From Mycobacterium kubicae (GTDB taxonomy: Bacteria; Actinomycetota; Actinomycetes; Mycobacteriales; Mycobacteriaceae), in the NCBI RefSeq assembly GCF_015689175.1, contig NZ_CP065047.1, positions 1,860,001 through 1,924,000 on the forward strand: DNA of 64,000 bases, given 5' to 3'. Under the pieces are notes generated by a model, which worked only from the letters and a program-made list of their open reading frames with translations, was not told the origin of the DNA and made no database searches. Made by a program: the position numbers and the translations under genes. This document shows positions 28,214 to 41,177 of this stretch, in pieces. Numbering within the stretch: the stretch's first letter is position 1; the number at the start of each line of letters is the position of its first letter.

Positions 28214-28624
28214 ATGACCGAACTCTGGGTGGAGCGGACCGGCACGCGCCGCTATACGGGGCACAGCTCGCGCGGCGCGCAGGTGCTCATCGGGTCCGAG
28301 GATGTCGACGGGGTGTTCACTCCCGGCGAATTGCTGAAGATCGCGCTGGCCGCCTGCAGCGGAATGTCCAGCGATCAACCACTGGCCCGCCGTCTCGGCG
28401 ACGGCTACCAAGCGGTGGTCAAGGTGTCCGGTGCGGCCGATCGCGAGCAGGAGCGTTATCCGCTGCTGCAGGAGACTTTGGAGCTCGACCTGTCCGGTCT
28501 GAGCGAAGAGGAGAAGGACCGGGTGCGACTGGTCGTCGAGCGTGCCGTCGACGCTGTGTGCACGGTCGGTCGGACGCTGAAGTCCGGCACCGAAGTGAAG
28601 TTCGAGGTCGCCGATGTCGGATGA
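28214..28624 (+). CDS. OsmC-family peroxide-defence protein
   Basis: A 136-residue OsmC/Ohr-type protein, homologue of Rv2923c. Two reactive cysteines are present: KIALAACSGMSSD near residue 56 and VDAVCTVGRTLKSG near 117. These are the pair used for thiol-dependent reduction of organic hydroperoxides. It overlaps the acylphosphatase start by 11 bases. It is divergent from the LmbE gene with only 34 bases between starts. Confidence 0.9.
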   Translation: MTELWVERTGTRRYTGHSSRGAQVLIGSEDVDGVFTPGELLKIALAACSGMSSDQPLARRLGDGYQAVVKVSGAADREQERYPLLQETLELDLSGLSEEEKDRVRLVVERAVDAVCTVGRTLKSGTEVKFEVADVG

Positions 28625-28892
28625 CGTGCGGTTGACCGCCTGGGTGCACGGTCATGTGCAGGGCGTCGGTTTCCGCTGGTGGACGCGGTGCCGTGCGCTC
28701 GAGCAGGGGCTGACCGGTTACGCGGCCAATCAATCCGACGGTCGCGTGCTCGTGGTCGCCAACGGGCCGCGCGAGGCCGGCGAGCGGCTACTGGAGCTGT
28801 TGCGGGGTGAGGGCACGCCGGGCCGCGTCGACAAGGTGGTTGCCGACTGGTCCGAGCCCACAGAGCAGTTCACCGGATTCGTCGAACGGTAG
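28614..28892 (+). CDS. acyP: Acylphosphatase
   Basis: A small 92-residue cytosolic enzyme that hydrolyses carboxyl-phosphate bonds. The phosphate loop GHVQGVGFRWWTR holds the catalytic Arg, and YAANQSDGRVLV holds the catalytic Asn. The ATG lies inside the OsmC gene (11-base overlap), suggesting coupling. About 190 non-coding bases follow before smc. Confidence 0.94.
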   Translation: MSDDVRLTAWVHGHVQGVGFRWWTRCRALEQGLTGYAANQSDGRVLVVANGPREAGERLLELLRGEGTPGRVDKVVADWSEPTEQFTGFVER

Positions 28893-29084
28893 GCGAGCCG
28901 CACGACGGTGGCCGTTGTCGCTGTGAGGCGGGCACAAAGATAGGTGTCGGCTGACCAGGTACTGAAGAGACGATAGTGACCCCCGTGGCGGCCGTGACCA
29001 GCGGTGCCTAAGGGACCCAACCACCCCGGCTGACACGCCCGGAGCGGGCGGAAGCGAGTGAGTTCACCGGTAATCTGGCACGCC

Positions 29085-32000
29085 GTGTACCTCAAGAGTC
29101 TGACGCTGAAGGGCTTCAAGTCCTTCGCCGCGCCGACGACTCTGCGCTTCGAGCCGGGCATCACCGCCGTCGTCGGGCCCAACGGTTCGGGCAAGTCCAA
29201 CGTCGTCGACGCGCTGGCCTGGGTGATGGGGGAGCAGGGGGCCAAGACCCTGCGCGGCGGCAAGATGGAAGACGTCATCTTCGCCGGCACCTCATCGCGC
29301 GCGCCGCTGGGCCGGGCCGAAGTCACCGTCACCATCGACAACTCCGACAACGCGCTGCCCATCGATTACAACGAGGTGTCCATCACCCGCCGGATGTTCC
29401 GTGACGGCGCCAGCGAGTACGAGATCAACGGCAGCAACTGCCGATTGATGGACGTCCAGGAACTGCTGAGCGACTCGGGCATCGGCCGCGAAATGCACGT
29501 CATCGTCGGCCAGGGCAAGCTCGACGAAATATTGCAGTCGCGGCCCGAAGACCGTCGTGCGTTCATCGAAGAAGCCGCCGGCGTGCTCAAGCACCGCAAG
29601 CGCAAGGAAAAGGCGCTGCGCAAACTCGACGCGATGTCGGCGAACCTGGCGCGGCTGACCGACTTGACCACCGAGTTGCGGCGTCAGCTCAAGCCACTGG
29701 GCCGGCAAGCCGAAGTGGCCCGGCGCGCCCAGACCATCCAGGCCGACCTGCGCGACGCGCGGTTGCGCCTGGCCGCCGACGACCTGGTCAACCGGCAGAC
29801 CGAGCGGGAGGCGATCTTCGAGACCGAGGCCACGATGCGCCGCGAGCACGACGAGGCCGCCGCCCGGCTGTCCATCGCCGCCGAAGAACTGGCCACCCAC
29901 GAGGCGGCCCTGGCCGAGCTGTCCAGCCGCGCCGAGTCGATCCAGCACACCTGGTTCGGGCTGTCCGCCCTGGCCGAGCGGGTCAGCGCAACGATCCGCA
30001 TCGCCAGCGAGCGCGCCCAGCACCTCGACGTCGAACCAGTGACGACCAGCGACACCGACCCCGACGCACTGGACGCCGAAGCCGAGCAGGTGGCCGTCGC
30101 CGAACAACAGCTGCTGGCCGAGCTGGCGCAGGCGCGCACCCGGCTGGACGCCGCACGCGCGGAGCTGGCCGACCGGGAGCGACAGGCCGCCGAGGCCGAC
30201 CGAGCGCACCTGGCCGCGGTGCGCGCGGAAGCCGACCGGCGAGAAGGGTTGGCGCGCCTGGCCGGTCAGGTCGAAACCATGCGGGCGCGGGTGGAGTCGA
30301 TCGACGACAGCGTCGCGCGCCTCACCGAACGCATCGAGCAGGCCGCCGCGCGCGCCGAGCGCTCCCGCGCGGAGTTCGAAGGTGTGCAGGGCCGCGTCGG
30401 CGAACTCGACCAGGGCGAGGTGGGGCTCGACGAGCACCACGAGCGGACGGTTACCGCGTTGCGGCTGGCCGACGGACGCGTCACCGAACTGCAGGCGGCC
30501 GAACGCGACGCCGAACGTCGGGTGGCGTCGCTGCGCGCGCGCATCGACGCGCTCTCGGTCGGTCTGGAACGCAAGGACGGCGCGGCGTGGTTGACCCAAC
30601 ATCACGGCGGCACAGGCCTGTTCGGTTCTGTGGCCCAGCTGGTGAAGGTGCGCTCGGGTTACGAGGCGGCGCTGGCCGCGGTGCTCGGCTCGGCCGCCGA
30701 CGCGTTGGCCGCCGACAGTCTGGGCGCGGCTCGCAGCGCGGTCACCGCCCTCAAGCAGGCCGACGCGGGCCGCGCCGCCCTGGTGCTGGGGGACTGGCCG
30801 ACGCCCGAGCCCCCCGCGCCAGACCCGCTGCCCGGTGACGCCCACTGGGCACTCGACCTCGTCGAAGTGCCGGCGCGGCTGCGCGGTGCGCTGATGGCCA
30901 TGCTCTCGGGCGTCGCGGTGGTCGACGACCTCGCCCAAGCACTCGAGCTGGTGGCGGCGCGCCCGCAGTTGCGCGCGGTCACCCTGGATGGGGATCTGGT
31001 CGGAGCAGGCTGGGTCAGCGGCGGGTCGGACCGCAAGCTGTCGACGTTGGAGATCACCTCGGAAATCGACAAGGCCCGCAGCGAGCTGGCCGCCGCCGAA
31101 GAGCAGGTGGCGCAACTGAGCGCGGCACTGTCCGGGGCGCTCACCGAGCAAGCCGCTCGTCAGGACTCCGCCGAGCAGGCGTGGGCCGCGCTCAACGAAT
31201 CCGATACCGCCATCTCGGCGATGTACGAACAGCTGGGCCGCCTCGGTCAGGAAGCGCGGGCGGCCGACGAAGAGTGGACGCGGCTGGTCCAGCAGCGCGA
31301 GGAGCTGGAAGCTGGGCGCGCCCAAACCCTCGACGAGGTCTTCGAGTTGGAGACCCGGCTGCGCAACGCTCAGCAGAGCCAGCAGGTGCAAGCCGAAGAC
31401 CCGGTCGACCGGCAGGCCATCGCCGCGGCGGCCGAACACGCCCGCAGCGTCGAGATCGAAGCCCGGCTGGCGGTGCGCACTGCCGAGGAACGCGCGAATG
31501 CCGTTCGCGGACGGGCTGATTCGCTGCGCCGCGCGGCCGCCGCGGAACGCGAGGCGCGACTGCGTGCCCAGCAGGCGCGGGAAGCGCGGCTGCGGGCGGC
31601 GACGGTCGCGGCGGCCGTCGCCGAGTCCGGGCGCCTGCTGGCCGCGCGGCTGCGCAGCGTGGTCGACGCCGCCTCCCAGCTGCGCGACGAGGTCAACGCC
31701 GAACGCCAGCACCGGTCGGCGGCCATGGCGGCGGTCCGCGACGAGGTGAACACCCTGACCGCCCGGGTGGCCGCGCTGACCGACTCGCTGCACCGCGACG
31801 AGGTGGCCAACGCGCAGGCGGCGCTGCGCATCGAGCAACTCGAACAGATGGTGCTCGAGCAATTCGGCATGGCGCCCGCCGACCTGATCGCCGAATACGG
31901 CCCGGACGTCGCGCTGCCGCCGACCGAGCTGGAAATGGCCGAGTTCGAGCAGGCCCGTGAACGCGGCGAACAGGTGACCATGCCCGCGCCGATGCCCTAC

Positions 32001-32684
32001 GACCGCCCCACCCAGGAGCGCCGCGCCAAACGCGCCGAGCGGGAGCTGGCCGAACTGGGCCGGGTGAACCCGCTGGCCCTCGAGGAGTTCGCCGCCCTGG
32101 AGGAGCGCTACAACTTCCTGTCCACCCAACTCGAGGACGTCAAGGCCGCCCGTAAGGACCTGCTGGACGTCGTCGCCGACGTCGACACCCGCATCCTGCA
32201 AGTGTTCAGCGACGCCTTCGTCGACGTCGAACGCGAATTCCGGACGGTGTTCACGTCACTGTTCCCGGGCGGCGAGGGCCGGCTGCGGCTGACCCAGCCC
32301 GACGACATGCTGGCCACCGGCATCGAAGTGGAGGCCCGGCCCCCGGGCAAGAAGGTCACCAGGCTGTCGCTGCTGTCCGGCGGCGAAAAAGCGCTGACCG
32401 CGGTGGCGATGCTGGTGGCGATCTTCCGGGCCCGTCCGTCGCCGTTCTACATCATGGACGAGGTCGAGGCCGCCCTCGACGACATGAACCTGCGCCGCCT
32501 CATCGGGCTGTTCGAACAGCTGCGGGACCGCTCGCAGCTGATCATCATCACCCACCAGAAGCCCACCATGGAGGTCGCCGACGCCCTGTACGGCGTGACC
32601 ATGCAGGGCGACGGCATCACCACCGTCATCTCCCAGCGGATCCGCGGCCAGCAAGTCGATCGGCTGGTGTCCCAGTCCTCGTAG
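29085..32684 (+). CDS. smc: Chromosome partition protein Smc
   Basis: Smc forms the condensin core that compacts and segregates the chromosome. It is 1199 residues. Walker A GPNGSGKS lies at 31-38, long coiled-coil arms cover roughly 170-500 and 670-1010, a hinge lies between (around [20 protein letters not shown]), the signature [17 protein letters not shown] is near 1095 and Walker [14 protein letters not shown] near 1120. The GTG at 29085 gives the conserved [14 protein letters not shown] start; the codon at 29058 would add nine atypical residues. ftsY follows after 79 bases. Confidence 0.97.
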   Translation: MYLKSLTLKGFKSFAAPTTLRFEPGITAVVGPNGSGKSNVVDALAWVMGEQGAKTLRGGKMEDVIFAGTSSRAPLGRAEVTVTIDNSDNALPIDYNEVSITRRMFRDGASEYEINGSNCRLMDVQELLSDSGIGREMHVIVGQGKLDEILQSRPEDRRAFIEEAAGVLKHRKRKEKALRKLDAMSANLARLTDLTTELRRQLKPLGRQAEVARRAQTIQADLRDARLRLAADDLVNRQTEREAIFETEATMRREHDEAAARLSIAAEELATHEAALAELSSRAESIQHTWFGLSALAERVSATIRIASERAQHLDVEPVTTSDTDPDALDAEAEQVAVAEQQLLAELAQARTRLDAARAELADRERQAAEADRAHLAAVRAEADRREGLARLAGQVETMRARVESIDDSVARLTERIEQAAARAERSRAEFEGVQGRVGELDQGEVGLDEHHERTVTALRLADGRVTELQAAERDAERRVASLRARIDALSVGLERKDGAAWLTQHHGGTGLFGSVAQLVKVRSGYEAALAAVLGSAADALAADSLGAARSAVTALKQADAGRAALVLGDWPTPEPPAPDPLPGDAHWALDLVEVPARLRGALMAMLSGVAVVDDLAQALELVAARPQLRAVTLDGDLVGAGWVSGGSDRKLSTLEITSEIDKARSELAAAEEQVAQLSAALSGALTEQAARQDSAEQAWAALNESDTAISAMYEQLGRLGQEARAADEEWTRLVQQREELEAGRAQTLDEVFELETRLRNAQQSQQVQAEDPVDRQAIAAAAEHARSVEIEARLAVRTAEERANAVRGRADSLRRAAAAEREARLRAQQAREARLRAATVAAAVAESGRLLAARLRSVVDAASQLRDEVNAERQHRSAAMAAVRDEVNTLTARVAALTDSLHRDEVANAQAALRIEQLEQMVLEQFGMAPADLIAEYGPDVALPPTELEMAEFEQARERGEQVTMPAPMPYDRPTQERRAKRAERELAELGRVNPLALEEFAALEERYNFLSTQLEDVKAARKDLLDVVADVDTRILQVFSDAFVDVEREFRTVFTSLFPGGEGRLRLTQPDDMLATGIEVEARPPGKKVTRLSLLSGGEKALTAVAMLVAIFRARPSPFYIMDEVEAALDDMNLRRLIGLFEQLRDRSQLIIITHQKPTMEVADALYGVTMQGDGITTVISQRIRGQQVDRLVSQSS

Positions 32685-32763
32685 GGCCCGTTATGCGGCC
32701 CCCGTAGCGTGGGGCCCACAGCCCCCTCAGCCCCCCATTTCAGCCTGGGAAGGATTAGTCAGC

Positions 32764-34092
32764 GTGTCGGAAGGTCTCTGGATCGCTATCGCGGTGGTCG
32801 CCGCCCTGGTCATCATCGCCGCGCTGGTCTTCGGCCTGCTGCGCTACCGCCGGCGCCAGATCAGGCTGTCGGCCCGGCCCACGCCCGACGTCCTCGACCG
32901 TTCCGGCGGCTACACCGCGTCGTCGGGGATCACCTTCAGCCAGACGCCCACCACCACGCTCGAACCCCGCGAACGCATCGACACCACCGGGTTGCCGGCG
33001 GTCGGCGACGACGCCGCCATCCCGCGTGACGCGCCCAAGCGCACCATCTCCGACGTCGAGCTGCCCGACGTAGCACCGCCGCAGACCACGGCACCGGTTG
33101 CGTCGGCCCCGCCGGTCGAGGCACCGGTAGCACCCCCGCCGGCCCCGGCGGCCCCGGAGATCGAGGAGATCGCGCCCACCGAGGGCCGGTTGGAACGCCT
33201 GCGCGGGCGGCTGGCTCGCTCCCAGAACGCGCTGGGACGCAGCATGCTGGGCTTGCTCGGCGGCGGCGACCTCGACGAAGACTCCTGGCAGGACGTCGAG
33301 GACACCTTGCTGGTCGCCGACCTGGGCCCGGTCGTCACCACGTCGGTGGTCGCCGAGTTGCGCAGCCGGCTGGCCAGCGGCAACGTCCGCACCGAGGCCG
33401 ATGCCCGCGCGGTGTTGCGTGAGGTATTGATCAAAGAACTGCATCCGGAGATGGACCGCTCCATCCGCGCCCTACCCCACGCCGATCACCCCTCGGTGCT
33501 GCTGGTCGTCGGGGTCAACGGCACCGGCAAAACCACCACCGTCGGCAAGTTGGCGCGGGTTCTGGTCGCCGACGGCCGCCGCGTCGTGCTCGGGGCGGCC
33601 GACACCTTCCGCGCCGCGGCCGCCGAGCAACTGCGGACCTGGGCGTCGCGGGTGGGTGCCGAGGTGGTGAGCGGCGCCGAAGGTGCCGACCCGGCCTCGG
33701 TGGCGTTCGACGCCGTCGACAAGGGCATCGCCGCGGGCGCCGACGTCGTGCTCATCGACACCGCCGGACGGCTGCACACCAAGGTCGGCCTGATGGACGA
33801 ACTGGGCAAGGTCAAGCGGGTGGTCACCCGCCGCGCGGCCGTCGACGAGGTCTTGCTCGTCCTGGACGCCACCATCGGCCAGAACGGACTGGCCCAGGCC
33901 CGGGTGTTCGCCGAGGTCGTCGAGATCACCGGCGCGGTGCTCACCAAACTGGACGGAACGGCCAAGGGCGGCATCGTCTTCCGCGTCCAGCAAGAACTCG
34001 GCGTGCCGGTCAAGCTCGTCGGGCTGGGTGAAGGCCCCGACGATCTGGCGCCATTCGAGCCCGGAGCATTCGTAGACGCCCTGCTCGGCTAA
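32764..34092 (+). CDS. ftsY: Signal recognition particle receptor FtsY
   Basis: SRP receptor GTPase that docks ribosome-SRP complexes at the membrane. It is 442 residues. An N-terminal membrane segment (WIAIAVVAALVIIAALVFGL) is followed by a Pro/Ala-rich linker (about 40-140), then the NG domain with the P-loop VNGTGKTTTVGKLARV near 250, DTAGRLHTK near 332 and TKLDGTAKGG. The start is GTG. Its partner ffh is in the same window at 41.3 kb. Confidence 0.96.
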   Translation: MSEGLWIAIAVVAALVIIAALVFGLLRYRRRQIRLSARPTPDVLDRSGGYTASSGITFSQTPTTTLEPRERIDTTGLPAVGDDAAIPRDAPKRTISDVELPDVAPPQTTAPVASAPPVEAPVAPPPAPAAPEIEEIAPTEGRLERLRGRLARSQNALGRSMLGLLGGGDLDEDSWQDVEDTLLVADLGPVVTTSVVAELRSRLASGNVRTEADARAVLREVLIKELHPEMDRSIRALPHADHPSVLLVVGVNGTGKTTTVGKLARVLVADGRRVVLGAADTFRAAAAEQLRTWASRVGAEVVSGAEGADPASVAFDAVDKGIAAGADVVLIDTAGRLHTKVGLMDELGKVKRVVTRRAAVDEVLLVLDATIGQNGLAQARVFAEVVEITGAVLTKLDGTAKGGIVFRVQQELGVPVKLVGLGEGPDDLAPFEPGAFVDALLG

Positions 34093-34117
34093 TAGCTATT
34101 ACACAGCGACTTTTACG

Positions 34118-34155
34118 TTAATCCTGACGAAACATCACTGCCGCATTGCCGCAAC
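34118..34155. promoter_or_regulatory. Possible GlnR box upstream of amt-glnB-glnD
   Basis: GAAAC at 34129-34133 and GCAAC at 34151-34155 are exactly 22 bases apart, the spacing of GAAAC half-sites in actinobacterial GlnR boxes. The GTnAC halves are poor. The site lies about 80 bases before amt, whose operon is GlnR-controlled in other mycobacteria. It is a weak but well-placed match. Confidence 0.4.
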
Positions 34156-34236
34156 AACTTATGCGCATGGTTCTGGAACAGGTCACCAGTCATCATTCTG
34201 GGGCCCTCCCAACGCGCTGACTGGAGGTGATAGCGA

Positions 34237-36005
<1,769 letters not shown>

Positions 36006-36047
36006 TAGCTGCACATTGCTGAACCACATCGGACGGGCCGGCTGGGG

Positions 36048-38516
36048 GTGAACCAGCCGGACCCGTCCGACAAATCCACGCCGGATGTGCCACAAGCAGG
36101 ACGCGCCTGCGCGGCGGGTGACTTGGCCGCCGCCAGGCGCGAGCTGCTGTCTGAGGGACACCCCAAGCTCGACCCCGCCGAATTGCGCCAAGCGTGCCTG
36201 GATCTGCACGAGAACTGGCTGGTCGCCAAGGCCGCAGAAATCGGGCTGACCGACGACAGCGGCTTTGCGTTGGTCGGAGTCGGCGGCCTGGGCCGCCGCG
36301 AACTGCTGCCGTATTCGGACCTGGATCTGGTGCTGCTGCACGACGGCAAGCCCGCCAACGTGCTGGGACCCGTCGCCGACAAGTTGTGGTACCCGCTGTG
36401 GGACGCCAACGTCCGCCTCGACCACAGCGTGCGCACGGTCAGCGAAGCGCTGAACACCGCCAACGCCGACCTGACGGCCGCGTTGGGCATGCTCGAAGCG
36501 CGGCACATCGCCGGTGAAGCTCGGCTGTCCACCGAGCTGATCGACGGGGTGCGGCGGCAGTGGCGCACCGGAATCCGTTCTCGCATGGACGAACTCGTCC
36601 AGACAACGCACGCCCGCTGGCTGCGGCTGGGCCGGATCGCGCACCGCGCCGAGCCCGATTTGAAATCCGGGCGCGGTGGGTTGCGCGACGTTCAGCTGCT
36701 CAACGCGCTGGCCTTGGCGCAGCTCATCGACCGCCGCGGTATGTCGAATCCGGACGTGCCGGCCGGGTCGTTGGACGACGCCTACCGGACGCTGCTGGAC
36801 GTCCGCACCGAACTGCACTGGGTGTCCGGCCGCGGCCGCGACCAACTGCTGGCCCAGTTCGCCGACGACATCAGCGCCGCGCTGGGCGTCGGGGACCGGT
36901 TCGACTTGGCGCGCATGTTGTCCAACGCCGGACGCACGATCAGCTTCCACGCCGTCACCGGACTGCGCACGGCCGTCAACGCCCTGCCGCGGCGCGGCAT
37001 CTCGGCTTTGGTGCGGCGGCCCAAACGCCGGCCGCTGGACGAAGGCGTCGTCGAGTACGCCGGGGAGATCGTGTTGGCGCGGGAGGCCCAACCCCAGCAC
37101 GACCCCGGACTGGTCCTGCGCGTTGCCGCCGCGTCGGCCGACACCGGGGTGCCGATCGGCGCCGCGACGTTGAGCCGGCTGGCCGATAGCGCCCCGGAGT
37201 TGCCGATTCCGTGGCCGCGGGAGGCGCTGGACGACCTGCTGGTGGTGCTGTTGGCCGGGCCCACCGCGGTGGCGACCATCGAATCGCTGGACCGGATGGG
37301 GTTGTGGGGCCAGCTGCTGCCCGAGTGGGGCGCGATCCGCGACCTGCCGCCCCGCGACGTCTCACACAAATGGACCGTGGACCGGCACGTCATCGAAACC
37401 TGCGTGCACGCCGCGCCGTTGACCACCCGGGTCGCCCGACCTGACCTGCTGGCCCTCGGCGCGCTGCTGCACGACATCGGCAAAGGCCGCGGCACCGACC
37501 ACAGCGTGCTGGGCGCCGAACTGGCCGTGCAGATCGGCGAACGGCTGGGCCTGTCCGCGGCGGACACCGACACCCTGGCCAAGATGGTGCGCCACCACCT
37601 GCTGCTGCCCGTCACCGCCACCCGCAGCGACCTGAACGACCCGAAGACCATCGAGGCCGTGTCGGAGGCCGTGGGCGGTGACGGCCAACTGCTGGAGCTG
37701 CTGCACGCGCTGACCGAGGCGGATTCCAAGGCGACCGGGCCGGGTGTGTGGAGCGACTGGAAGGCCTCGCTAGTCGAAGACCTGGTGCGGCGATGCCGGA
37801 TGATGATGGCCGGTGAGCGGCTGCCGCAGGCCGAACCCAGTGCGCCGCACTATCTTTCGCTGGCCGCCAAGCAGGGTGTGCATGTGGAACTCAAGCCCGG
37901 CACAAGCGAACGCTTCCAGGCGGTGATGGTCGCACCCGACGAACGCGGCCTGGTGTCCAAGGCCGCCGCGGTGCTGGCCCTGAACTCGCTGCGGGTGCAT
38001 TCGGCGACGGTCAACATCCACCAGGGTGTGGCGATCACCGAGTTCGTGGTGTCCCCGTTGTTCGGCTCACCGCCCGCGGCGGACTTGCTGCGGCAGCAAT
38101 TCGTCGGCGCGCTGCACGGTGACGTCGACGTGCTCGGGGCGCTGGAGAAGAAGGACAGCGAGGCCATCAGTTCGGCGGTCGCCCGCGCCGGGGAGGTGCA
38201 GGTAGGCGTGCCCGTCACCCGATCGACCGCCCCGCCGCGCATCCTGTGGCTCGACACCGACACGCCCGGTCACCTGATCCTGGAAGTGCGGGCCATGGAC
38301 CGCACCGGTCTGCTCGCGCTGCTCACCCGAGCGATGGAGCGCGCCCAGGCAGACATCGAGTGGGCCAAGGTCAACACGTTCGGGTCCACCGCGGCCGACG
38401 TCTTCTGCGTGACAGTGCCCGAGGGCGCCGACGCGCAAGCCGCCGTCGAGAAGCACCTGATGGCCGTGCTGGGTGGGCGTGTGGACGTCCTGGTCGACGA
38501 GCCCGTCGGGGATTAA
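36048..38516 (+). CDS. glnD: [Protein-PII] nucleotidyltransferase/removing enzyme
   Basis: A bifunctional sensor of glutamine, 822 residues, starting at GTG. Domain order is nucleotidyltransferase with [18 protein letters not shown] near 82-99, a helical linker, an HD domain with [14 protein letters not shown] near 474, and two C-terminal ACT domains (about 630-700 and 735-815; [19 protein letters not shown] and [18 protein letters not shown]). In actinobacteria the transfer is adenylylation of PII. It is convergent with the helicase gene. Confidence 0.96.
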   Translation: MNQPDPSDKSTPDVPQAGRACAAGDLAAARRELLSEGHPKLDPAELRQACLDLHENWLVAKAAEIGLTDDSGFALVGVGGLGRRELLPYSDLDLVLLHDGKPANVLGPVADKLWYPLWDANVRLDHSVRTVSEALNTANADLTAALGMLEARHIAGEARLSTELIDGVRRQWRTGIRSRMDELVQTTHARWLRLGRIAHRAEPDLKSGRGGLRDVQLLNALALAQLIDRRGMSNPDVPAGSLDDAYRTLLDVRTELHWVSGRGRDQLLAQFADDISAALGVGDRFDLARMLSNAGRTISFHAVTGLRTAVNALPRRGISALVRRPKRRPLDEGVVEYAGEIVLAREAQPQHDPGLVLRVAAASADTGVPIGAATLSRLADSAPELPIPWPREALDDLLVVLLAGPTAVATIESLDRMGLWGQLLPEWGAIRDLPPRDVSHKWTVDRHVIETCVHAAPLTTRVARPDLLALGALLHDIGKGRGTDHSVLGAELAVQIGERLGLSAADTDTLAKMVRHHLLLPVTATRSDLNDPKTIEAVSEAVGGDGQLLELLHALTEADSKATGPGVWSDWKASLVEDLVRRCRMMMAGERLPQAEPSAPHYLSLAAKQGVHVELKPGTSERFQAVMVAPDERGLVSKAAAVLALNSLRVHSATVNIHQGVAITEFVVSPLFGSPPAADLLRQQFVGALHGDVDVLGALEKKDSEAISSAVARAGEVQVGVPVTRSTAPPRILWLDTDTPGHLILEVRAMDRTGLLALLTRAMERAQADIEWAKVNTFGSTAADVFCVTVPEGADAQAAVEKHLMAVLGGRVDVLVDEPVGD

Positions 38517-38528
38517 GCCTTATTGCCC

Positions 38529-40256
38529 TTATTGCTCCGAGTTGAGCTGGCGTACCGCGTCGATGCGCGCTTTGAGCTGATCGCGGGTCGCCGCGGCGAT
38601 GGGCGGACCGCCGCACCGGCGGCGCAGCTCGTTGTGGATCCAGCCGTGGGGCTTGCCGGTGCGGTGATGAGCGATCGACACCAGCGCGTTGAGTTCGCGG
38701 CGCAACTCACGCAATTGGCCATGCGTGGTCATGGGCGCCGACGGCGCCGTCTGCGCCGCCTGGGCCCGTCGCTGCAACTGCTCATCCTGGCGCCGGTGCA
38801 GCAGCGCCCGCATCTGCTCGGCGTCCAACAGCCCCGGGATGCCGAGGTAGTCGGCCTCCTCTTCGCTCCCGGCCGGGGTCGCGGTACCGAACGAGGATCC
38901 GTCGAAGATGACCTGGTCGAGTTCGGCGTCGGCGCCTAACGAGGTGAAGCCCTTCTCGGTATCGCTGGGCTCGGTCTGCGTCTTGGTGGCCGGATCGCCG
39001 TCGAGGGGATCCTCGAGTGTTTCCCGGTGCGGCTGGCCAAGCACGTGGTTGCGTTGCGCCTCCAGTTCACTGGCCAGTTGCAACAGGTTCGGCACCGACG
39101 GCAGGAAGATGCTCGCCGTCTCACCGGGCCGGCGCGACCGCACGAACCGGCCGATGGCCTGAGCGAAGAACAGCGGGGTAGAGGCGCTGGTGGCGTAGAT
39201 CCCGACCGACAGACGCGGTACGTCGACGCCTTCGGACACCATCCGAACCGCCACCAGCCAGCGGCTGGTGCTCTGCGCGAACTGCGAGATGCGGGCCGAG
39301 GATCCGGGGTCATCGGAGAGCACGACCGTCGCCGCCTCACCGGTCAGCCGCTCCAGCAACTTGGCATAAGCGCGGGCCGCGGTCTTGTCCGAGGCGATGA
39401 TCATGCCGCCGGCGTCAGGGATGTGCTCGCGCAGTTGCCGCAGCCGCAGATCGGCCGCGGTGATGACCGCGGGCATCCACTCACCGGCCGGGTCGAGCGC
39501 AGTGCGCCAGGCCCGTGCGGTCTGCTCGGCCGACAGCGGCTCGCCCAGTCGTGCTTCGTGCTCTTCGCCGGCGCTGTCGCGCCAGCGCGCCTGACCGGAG
39601 TAGGCCATGAACACCACCGGCCGCACCACGCCGTCGGCCAACGCTTCGGCATAGCCGTAGGTGTGGTCGGCTTGGGAGCGCAAGATGCCGTCGGCGCCGC
39701 TCTCGTAGGCGACGAAGGGAATGGGGCTGTCGTCGCTGCGGAACGGCGTCCCGGTCAGGGCGAGCCGGCGGGTGGCGTCGCTGAAGGCTTCGCGGATGGC
39801 CTCACCCCAGGTCTTGGCGTCGCCGCCGTGGTGGATCTCGTCGAAGATCACCAGCGTCTTGCGCTGTTCGGTGCGCACCCGGTGCAACGTCGGGTGCGCC
39901 GCGACCTGCGCGTAGGTCACCATCACGCCGTGGTACTCCGGCGAGGTCTGCGGATTGGAATTGGTGAAGCGGGGATCCAGCGACAGACCGTGCCGTCCTG
40001 CGGCTTGGGCCCACTGCACTTTGAGGTGCTCGGTGGGTACGACGACGGTGATCTGCTCGACGGCCCGATGGGCGAGCAGTTCGGCCGCCACCCGCAGCGC
40101 GAACTGCGTCTTGCCGGACCCGGGAGTGGCCACGGCCAGGAAATCTCGCGGCTCGGTGCCCAGGTACTTGACCAGCGCCCGGCGCTGCCAGCCACGCAAC
40201 GGGCGAGTCGCTTCGACGACACCGGCGGCGGCGCTGACCGGCTGCGTCGACAACAA
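38529..40256 (-). CDS. DEAD/DEAH-type helicase (Rv2917-like)
   Basis: A superfamily 2 helicase-like ATPase of 575 residues. PLRGWQRRALVKYL is the Q-like opening, Walker A AVATPGSGKT lies near 41-50, DEIHHGG near 139-145, ALTGTPFRSDDSP is motif III, and the C-terminal motor half has RMVSEGVDVPRL and AIGRFVRSRRPGE. It resembles restriction-type and XPB-like helicases but no nuclease partner is adjacent. The start is one of two adjacent TTG codons (40256 or 40253) after a run of six G; the second has better spacing. Confidence 0.87.
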   Translation of the reverse strand: MLSTQPVSAAAGVVEATRPLRGWQRRALVKYLGTEPRDFLAVATPGSGKTQFALRVAAELLAHRAVEQITVVVPTEHLKVQWAQAAGRHGLSLDPRFTNSNPQTSPEYHGVMVTYAQVAAHPTLHRVRTEQRKTLVIFDEIHHGGDAKTWGEAIREAFSDATRRLALTGTPFRSDDSPIPFVAYESGADGILRSQADHTYGYAEALADGVVRPVVFMAYSGQARWRDSAGEEHEARLGEPLSAEQTARAWRTALDPAGEWMPAVITAADLRLRQLREHIPDAGGMIIASDKTAARAYAKLLERLTGEAATVVLSDDPGSSARISQFAQSTSRWLVAVRMVSEGVDVPRLSVGIYATSASTPLFFAQAIGRFVRSRRPGETASIFLPSVPNLLQLASELEAQRNHVLGQPHRETLEDPLDGDPATKTQTEPSDTEKGFTSLGADAELDQVIFDGSSFGTATPAGSEEEADYLGIPGLLDAEQMRALLHRRQDEQLQRRAQAAQTAPSAPMTTHGQLRELRRELNALVSIAHHRTGKPHGWIHNELRRRCGGPPIAAATRDQLKARIDAVRQLNSEQ

Positions 40257-40334
40257 ATTCCCCCCGTAGCTGCTGGTGACGCGCCTGCCGTGCGCGGCTG
40301 TAAAAACCTAGCATGGCAACGCTTTTCGGCGCAG

Positions 40335-41126
40335 TTACGACATGAGCGGGTCGCGCTGCTGCAGCCAGGCGTGGATCCGTTGGGCCACGTCCACCCAGCC
40401 CGGCTCCATCATCATGTTGTGGCCCATGTTGGGGAAGAATTGCGCCTGCGTCCCGTAAGCGCGCGCGGTGGCGCGGACCTCGGCGCGGCTGACCAAGCCG
40501 TCCTCCGTGGCACCCAGGACCAGTATCGGAGTGCTGACCCGCTTGGTCCGGACGCGGCGGAACATCGCGTCGATCATGGCGGCGCGAAGGCCCTCGGGCT
40601 GAACGCGCGCCGCGCACGACGCGACGATGTGCTCCGGGGTGTGCGCGCAGAACAGGTTCCGCCGGGCCAAGGGTGCAGTGTTGATGAATCCGGCCAAGTT
40701 GCCCGTCGCGTACGACCGAACGGTGATCCACGGTTGGCGCCGCCACACCCGCGTTGCCAGCCCGAGGACACCCTGGGGCGGCACCGACGCCAGCAGCACC
40801 GCCGCCGGGACGCGATGGGTCTCCAGGAAGCGCTGCACGATGAAGCCGCCCAGGGAGTGGGCGATCAGTACTGGCGGGCGGCCGAGCCTGTCCGCGGTCT
40901 CGGCGATGTCGTCGAGGTAGTCGACGATCGAACACCGGTGAAGTGATTTGCTGGTCGGGCTGGCGCCGTGACCGCGCAGGCTCATCGCGACGGCGCGATA
41001 ACCGGCGTCGGCGAAGAAGTCCAGGAAGTGCTCCCAACACCAGGCGCCATGCCAGCCGCCGTGCACGAACAGCAGCGGGGTGGGATGCGCGGGCGAGGCC
41101 GAACCTTTATCGATCACCTCGAGCAT
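40335..41126 (-). CDS. Alpha/beta-hydrolase
   Basis: A 263-residue alpha/beta-hydrolase. LLFVHGGWHGAWCWEHF gives the oxyanion region, LIAHSLGGFIVQRF the nucleophile Ser near 91, LVLGATEDGLVS the acid region and FFPNMGHNMMMEPGW the catalytic His. The substrate is unknown; it resembles esterase/lipase or haloperoxidase-like members. The ATG at 41126 is chosen because the longer frame to 41228 reads through the two intergenic palindromes. It is divergent from ffh. Confidence 0.87.
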   Translation of the reverse strand: MLEVIDKGSASPAHPTPLLFVHGGWHGAWCWEHFLDFFADAGYRAVAMSLRGHGASPTSKSLHRCSIVDYLDDIAETADRLGRPPVLIAHSLGGFIVQRFLETHRVPAAVLLASVPPQGVLGLATRVWRRQPWITVRSYATGNLAGFINTAPLARRNLFCAHTPEHIVASCAARVQPEGLRAAMIDAMFRRVRTKRVSTPILVLGATEDGLVSRAEVRATARAYGTQAQFFPNMGHNMMMEPGWVDVAQRIHAWLQQRDPLMS

Positions 41127-41177
41127 GTGCTGACTGTGGTTTGCTGCGGGCGCGGCGTCAAGCCCTCTCTGGGCCGT

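Noticed and set aside
29292..32201. A 969-codon open frame antisense to smc
   Set aside because: It is a GC-bias shadow: composition is Gly/Arg/Gln/His-rich with no recognisable domain, and the plus strand encodes a full-length Smc.
34090..34101. TAATAGCTATTA palindrome after ftsY as an operator
   Set aside because: It begins at the ftsY stop, is short and AT-rich, and may be chance or part of a weak terminator; I could not support a regulatory role.
38517..38540. Direct repeat CTTATTGC at the glnD/helicase convergence
   Set aside because: Only two 8-base copies, partly coding for the helicase C-terminus; no stem or terminator shape.
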